Source: Arthrobacter_M sp030063245 (GTDB lineage: Bacteria; Actinomycetota; Actinomycetes; Actinomycetales; Micrococcaceae). From it: a stretch of 64,000 nt of DNA. The stretch covers positions 1,116,001-1,180,000 of the forward strand of contig NZ_CP180316.1 of NCBI RefSeq assembly GCF_051131705.1, in the 5' to 3' direction. How positions within the stretch are numbered: position 1 is the first letter of the stretch; every line of letters starts with the position of its first letter. The position numbers were made by a program, and so were the translations under genes. The notes beneath the pieces are model-generated. The model was not told where the DNA came from and did not search any database. It was given only the letters and a program-made list of their open reading frames with translations. Shown here in pieces: positions 60,821 through 64,000 of the stretch.

Positions 60821-61414
60821 GTGAACGAATCGACCGTGCCTGCTGCGCAGCTTTGGAACTTACCCAACGTCCTGACGATGTTACGCATTGTTCTGGTGCC
60901 GTTTTTTATCTGGTTCATGATTGCCGACCACAGCACGGAGGATATCTGGCGCTGGGCTGCCGTGCTGGCGTTCGCCGTCGCGATTTACACGGACAAGCTG
61001 GACGGCGACATCGCCCGCAAGCGGGGTCAGGTCACGAATTTCGGCAAGATCGCCGATCCGATTGCGGACAAGCTGCTGATCGGCTCGGCGCTGATCATTT
61101 TGTCCGCCCTCAACGAACTCCCCTGGTGGATCACCATCCTGATGCTGGTGCGTGAAGTCGGTATCACCGCGCTGCGGTTCGTGGTGATCCGCTATGGCGT
61201 CATTCCGGCTTCCCGCGGCGGCAAGCTCAAGACGGTGCTGCAGACCGCGGCCATTTTCCTGTATCTGCTGCCGCTGGGTGGCATCGCGCCGTGGTTGGGC
61301 ACGGCCGCTCTCATTTTCATGCTCCTTGCGCTGGCGGTCACTCTCGTCACCGGCGCCGATTATATTGTTCAGGCCGTTCGGTTACGGACGGCAGCGAAGG
61401 CAGGACACCCGTGA
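60821..61414 (+). CDS. pgsA: CDP-diacylglycerol--glycerol-3-phosphate 3-phosphatidyltransferase
   Basis: PgsA makes phosphatidylglycerol phosphate. The 197-residue membrane protein has the CDP-alcohol phosphatidyltransferase motif DGx2ARx8Gx3Dx3D, visible in LDGDIARKRGQVTNFGKIA followed by DPIADKLL, in the third segment, and about five helices. No ribosome site; TAGCCT (60809-60814) lies 6 nt before the GTG, so a leaderless start is likely. The cinA gene overlaps its stop. Confidence 0.93.
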   Translation: MNESTVPAAQLWNLPNVLTMLRIVLVPFFIWFMIADHSTEDIWRWAAVLAFAVAIYTDKLDGDIARKRGQVTNFGKIADPIADKLLIGSALIILSALNELPWWITILMLVREVGITALRFVVIRYGVIPASRGGKLKTVLQTAAIFLYLLPLGGIAPWLGTAALIFMLLALAVTLVTGADYIVQAVRLRTAAKAGHP

Positions 61415-61902
61415 TTATTTTGGATCTTCCCCGGATCGTGGCCGACGCCACGGCAACCGGATTGACGGTTGCGACGGCAGAATCGCTGACCGGGGGTATG
61501 GTCGCCGCCGCGCTTGTCGAGGTTCCGGGCGCTTCCGCGATGCTGCAGGGCGGCATCATCGCTTACCAGAATGTGCTTAAGAGCTCCATTCTCGGCGTCA
61601 ACGCGGAACTGCTGGAGAGCACCGGGGCGGTGGATCCGGAAGTCGCACGCGAGATGGCACTGGGCGCCTGCCGGGTCGCCGGGGCCAGGGTCGGGGTTTC
61701 CACGACCGGGGTGGCTGGGCCGGAGCCGCACGGCGGAAAGTCAGTGGGCAGTGTTTATATTGGGATAGCACTCGACGGTGTGGCCCAGGCCTACGAGTAT
61801 CATTTCGCTGGCATACGATCGGCCGTCCGCCAGCAGGCGTGCGACGAGGCCCTCTCCTTGTTGCAGCAGGTGGTGTCGCAGGTCCGGGAACAAAATCCGT
61901 GA
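61411..61902 (+). CDS. CinA C-terminal domain protein (NMN amidohydrolase family)
   Basis: A 163-residue stand-alone CinA C-terminal domain (PncC type), which in characterised members deamidates nicotinamide mononucleotide. Signatures are TVATAESLTGGMVAAALVEV, GGIIAYQNVLKSSILGV, VSTTGVAGPEPHGGKSVGSV and RQQACDEALSLL. GTG 61411 overlaps the pgsA stop (GTGA). The order pgsA-cinA-clgR-recA is conserved in actinobacteria. Confidence 0.9.
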   Translation: MIILDLPRIVADATATGLTVATAESLTGGMVAAALVEVPGASAMLQGGIIAYQNVLKSSILGVNAELLESTGAVDPEVAREMALGACRVAGARVGVSTTGVAGPEPHGGKSVGSVYIGIALDGVAQAYEYHFAGIRSAVRQQACDEALSLLQQVVSQVREQNP

Positions 61903-62029
61903 CCGGATAGTTAGTGATATTGAAGGCGGGCGGGGTGGTTCGGTCCTAGGATAGGATGATCAGCCCGTCGACGGCGGCCCGGGAACCCCGGGAGCCGGTA
62001 CCGAACAAAGAGGGAGTAAGGCGATACAG

Positions 62030-62467
62030 ATGGTGAAGCAACCCGTATCCGTAAACGGCGTAGTGCGCTGGCGTGATGTGGGTTTGGCAGCGGCTAAGCA
62101 CGAGCAGAAGGAGCGCAAAATGGTGGTTTTACGCCATGAAATTGGTGACGTTTTGCGCGACGTTCGTCAGCGCCAGGGCCGTACCCTCCGCGAAGTCTCA
62201 CATAACGCCCGTGTCTCGCTGGGCTATCTCAGCGAAGTTGAACGGGGTCAGAAGGAAGCCTCCTCGGAGCTGCTGTCCTCGATCTGTTCGGCTCTCGACG
62301 TTCCGCTTTCCCTGATGCTCCGGGAGGTCAGCGACAGGCTGGCCGTCGCAGAGGGCGTCTCGGTGCCGGATACCGTCCCGCAGGAGTTCTCGGCACGCTA
62401 TGGCCGGGATCTGGGCGAGGAAATCTCCGACGAACTGAGCAAGGACCTCTTGTCTAACGCTTTCTAG
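62030..62467 (+). CDS. clgR: ClgR-type XRE-family transcriptional regulator
   Basis: ClgR activates clp protease and stress genes in actinobacteria. The core starts VVLRHEIGDVLRDVRQRQGR and has the Cro/C1 helix-turn-helix TLREVSHNARVSLGYLSEVE (about 51-70), then the conserved KEASSELLSSIC and LSLMLREVSDRLAV. Two starts are well supported. ATG 62030 has AAGG 8 nt upstream and adds a conserved-looking 30-residue leader (MVKQPVSVNGVVRWRDVGLA). ATG 62120 has AAGGAG 6 nt upstream and starts at the usual core. The C-terminal tail (DLLSNAF) is where related proteins carry the Clp degradation signal. Confidence 0.88.
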   Translation: MVKQPVSVNGVVRWRDVGLAAAKHEQKERKMVVLRHEIGDVLRDVRQRQGRTLREVSHNARVSLGYLSEVERGQKEASSELLSSICSALDVPLSLMLREVSDRLAVAEGVSVPDTVPQEFSARYGRDLGEEISDELSKDLLSNAF

Positions 62468-62496
62468 GTCTCTACGCCGGGATCTTTCGCGGTCGG

Positions 62497-62521
62497 GGCC
62501 TGTCACCGCTGGTGGCGGGCC
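62497..62521. terminator. Hairpin after clgR
   Basis: GGCCTGTCACC (62497-62507) pairs with GGTGGCGGGCC (62511-62521), two G.U pairs, 3-nt loop, 30 nt after the clgR stop. It lies between convergent clgR and the MarR gene. The rest of the 209-nt gap shows nothing clear. Confidence 0.6.
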
Positions 62522-62676
62522 TCATCTGCGTCCGCCATCGGATGGCCTCGGAGACCAGTTGCGCGCCTGTCCCGTCCGACCCGGGCCGCGCAGGTAGGCT
62601 GGCAGGGCAGGCTAATGGGTGCCCTAAATTCCGGTTCGGCACACGAGCGGCCCGATCATTGGTGCGGGGGCGACCG

Positions 62677-63270
62677 TTAGCGGGGGGTCTCCGATTCCTT
62701 GGGCCCGCGCAGGTGAAGGTCCCGTGCATAGTCCTCATTGAGCTTAGCCATCAGGGTGGCCAAATCGAGCAGTTCCGGTCGTGACCAGTGCTGCAGGCGC
62801 CCGCGAAAGGCTTCCTTTCGGGCCGCGTGCACCGTGCGCATTTGTTCGGCACCCTTGTCGGTCAGCAAAATCAATTGGGCCCGTCCGTCCAGCGGGTCCG
62901 CTTCCTTGCGGACGAGGCCGACCGATTCCAAAAAGGCGACCTGGCGGCTGACCGACGGCTTGCCGACCCCGATGCATGAGGCGAGCTCTGTCAGACGCAT
63001 GGCACCGTCACGGATCAGAATGGTGAGCAGACCGTAGGCTGCAGGTTCCAGTTCCGGATGGACGCTGCGGGAAAGATTGAGCGACATCGCCCGGGCGCGC
63101 CGCCATAGCAGGCTGAGTTGAAGCTCGACGGCGTCAACGGCGTCTTCTCCCGCTGAATCCGACGCGGGAAGTCCCGGGGCGTATTCATCCTGCGTGCTTC
63201 CGGGAGGGTCGGCGCGGGTAGAACCGCTACCGCTGGAACCGATGCGGCCGTCTGGGGCTTGGGCAGTCAT
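62677..63270 (-). CDS. MarR-family transcriptional regulator
   Basis: A 197-residue MarR protein with a disordered Gly/Ser-rich N-terminus of about 45 residues and a winged helix-turn-helix at about 85-150: AMRLTELASCIGVGKPSVSRQ, FLESVGLVRKEADPLDGRAQ, ILLTDKG. The ligand is unknown. Upstream TAGAAT (63277-63282) lies 6 nt before the ATG, so the mRNA may be leaderless. It is divergent from DUF3046 with only 41 bp between starts. Confidence 0.9.
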   Translation of the reverse strand: MTAQAPDGRIGSSGSGSTRADPPGSTQDEYAPGLPASDSAGEDAVDAVELQLSLLWRRARAMSLNLSRSVHPELEPAAYGLLTILIRDGAMRLTELASCIGVGKPSVSRQVAFLESVGLVRKEADPLDGRAQLILLTDKGAEQMRTVHAARKEAFRGRLQHWSRPELLDLATLMAKLNEDYARDLHLRGPKESETPR

Positions 63271-63311
63271 TTCTTCATTCTAGGGCCCCCTGTCCGTGAG
63301 AGACTCTAGAG

Positions 63312-63530
63312 GTGCGGATAAGTGATTTTTGGCGGTTGATGGACGATGAATTCGGTGCAGGCTACTCCCGGGTCCTGGCCCGCGACCTCATGCTGGCCGC
63401 GGCTGGCGGCCGCAGCGCCCAGCAGGCCCTGCAGGCCGGAATCGAGCCGCGCGCGGTCTGGCTTGCCGTCTGCGATATGCAGGACGTTCCCATTGAGCGA
63501 CGCCTGGGCAGGGACGTTCCCGTGAAATGA
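63312..63530 (+). CDS. DUF3046 protein
   Basis: A 72-residue actinobacterial DUF3046 protein: RISDFWRLMDDEFGAGYSRVL, LAAAGGRSAQQALQAG and PRAVWLAVCDMQDVPIERR. Members precede recA throughout the Actinobacteria; the function is unknown. GTG start without a clear ribosome site. A LexA box and the recA promoter follow. Confidence 0.88.
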   Translation: MRISDFWRLMDDEFGAGYSRVLARDLMLAAAGGRSAQQALQAGIEPRAVWLAVCDMQDVPIERRLGRDVPVK

Positions 63531-63545
63531 CCCCGGCGTGCCTCT

Positions 63546-63561
63546 TCGAATATCCGTTCGG
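63546..63561. promoter_or_regulatory. LexA (SOS) box before recA
   Basis: TCGAATATCCGTTCGG matches the actinobacterial/Gram-positive SOS box TCGAAC-N4-GTTCGA at 10 of 12 fixed positions. It precedes TACGAT (63569-63574), a possible -10, and lies 286 nt before the recA start. Confidence 0.8.
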
Positions 63562-63847
63562 GTGCCGATACGATGGTATGTGAAGAGATAGTAAAGGCAG
63601 TCAACGTCCTGATGGCTGATTTTCGCGACCTTGTCCACACCCCGGGGCTTCATCCTGAAAATATCGGTGGGCTGGACTAGCGTCGTAGATGTCGGTGGGC
63701 TGGACCAGCACGACTGCACCGGCACATTGTTTGTTCCGGCCCTAACTTAATACCGGAAACCCGTTGTCGCCCGCTCGTAGCGGGCGTGGCCCGCAGACCG
63801 GAGATGGCAAGACCAGAAATGGCACAGATGAAAGACCGAGGTGAATC
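63562..63847 (+). promoter_or_regulatory. recA 5' region
   Basis: Gene-free leader. It holds a 21-nt direct repeat with period 28 (63661-63681 and 63689-63709) and a possible second promoter, TTGTTT (63727-63732)-16 nt-TAATAC (63749-63754). A perfect 8-bp hairpin, CGCCCGCT/AGCGGGCG (63768-63786), and two adjacent 15-mers, AGACCGGAGATGGCA and AGACCAGAAATGGCA (63795-63824), resemble the true start context AGACCGAG...ATGGCA. Confidence 0.5.
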
Positions 63848-64000
63848 ATGGCAGCTCCCGCAGACCGTGAAAAAGCACTGCAAGCAGCCCTTGCCCAGAT
63901 CGATAAGCAGTTTGGCAAAGGCTCGATCATGCGCCTGGGAGACGAAGTCCGCGTTCCGATCGAGACCATCCCGACCGGTTCCATCGCCTTGGATGTAGCC
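63848..64000 (+). CDS. recA: RecA recombinase, 5' part
   Basis: The first 51 codons of RecA run to the window end: ADREKALQAALAQIDKQFGK, SIMRLGDE and PIETIPTGSIALDVA match the conserved N-terminal helix and first strands. GAGGTGA (63839-63845) precedes the ATG. RecA drives homologous recombination and LexA cleavage; the upstream LexA box indicates SOS control. The ATP-binding site lies beyond the window. Confidence 0.97.
   Translation, partial: MAAPADREKALQAALAQIDKQFGKGSIMRLGDEVRVPIETIPTGSIALDVA

Noticed and set aside
1..64000. CRISPR arrays, rRNA, tRNA genes and prophage
   Set aside because: No regularly spaced repeats with unique spacers, no rRNA blocks, no credible tRNA cloverleaf and no phage structural genes were seen by eye; a covariance-model scan would be decisive for tRNAs.

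Overview
This is a high-GC Gram-positive chromosome segment, most likely from an Arthrobacter-type member of the Micrococcaceae. The evidence is the gene order ispG / proS / rimP-nusA-ylxR-infB-rbfA-truB-ribF-rpsO-pnp-M16 peptidase / dapB / dapA-rnj-ftsK-pgsA-cinA-clgR / DUF3046-recA, the frequent GTG starts, an actinobacterial LexA box before recA, and a ClgR-type regulator. The genus is inferred, not proven.

Layout. 1-6.8 kb: YciI protein, ispG with its usual GNAT neighbour, then a dienoyl-CoA isomerase-like crotonase, a TMEM175-like channel, 2,4-dienoyl-CoA reductase (fadH) and a PadR regulator with a candidate operator. 6.9-9.4 kb: a decayed antitoxin gene and an ABC-2 exporter / TetR operon with a clear operator. 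9.5-16 kb: proS, a TauE-type carrier, an APH(6)-like kinase, a VIT1/CCC1 metal carrier and a ferritin-like membrane protein. 16-32.3 kb: translation and RNA-processing genes, interrupted by a Tat-exported arylsulfotransferase-like protein and a small membrane/GNAT group. 32.4-49.4 kb: accessory DNA dominated by molybdenum: moaD-moaA, two membrane-anchored sulfite-oxidase-fold enzymes, a molbindin-HTH regulator with modABC, and moeA-moaC-moaB-moaE. 49.4-55 kb: dapB, an intact IS1182-type element inside a membrane acyltransferase gene, and remnants. 55-64 kb: dapA, RNase J, FtsK, PgsA, CinA domain, ClgR, a MarR regulator, DUF3046 and the start of recA.

Recurring themes. (1) Gene decay concentrates in accessory segments: an antitoxin with two frameshifts, a response-regulator remnant, a shortened DUF2064 protein, a probable frameshift at the 5' end of modB, an IS-split acyltransferase, a MarR-GNAT remnant and an SGNH hydrolase lacking its catalytic serine block. 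(2) Nine genes (truB, moaA, dapB, dapA, ftsK, pgsA, a MarR gene, a kinase gene and the SGNH remnant) have a TANNNT hexamer 6 or 7 nt before the start codon, as expected for leaderless mRNAs. (3) Short tandem repeats that copy start-codon regions occur before infB, before an SRPBCC gene and before recA. The most unusual signal is a relay of four tiny ORFs joined by three ATGA stop/start overlaps between ylxR and infB.
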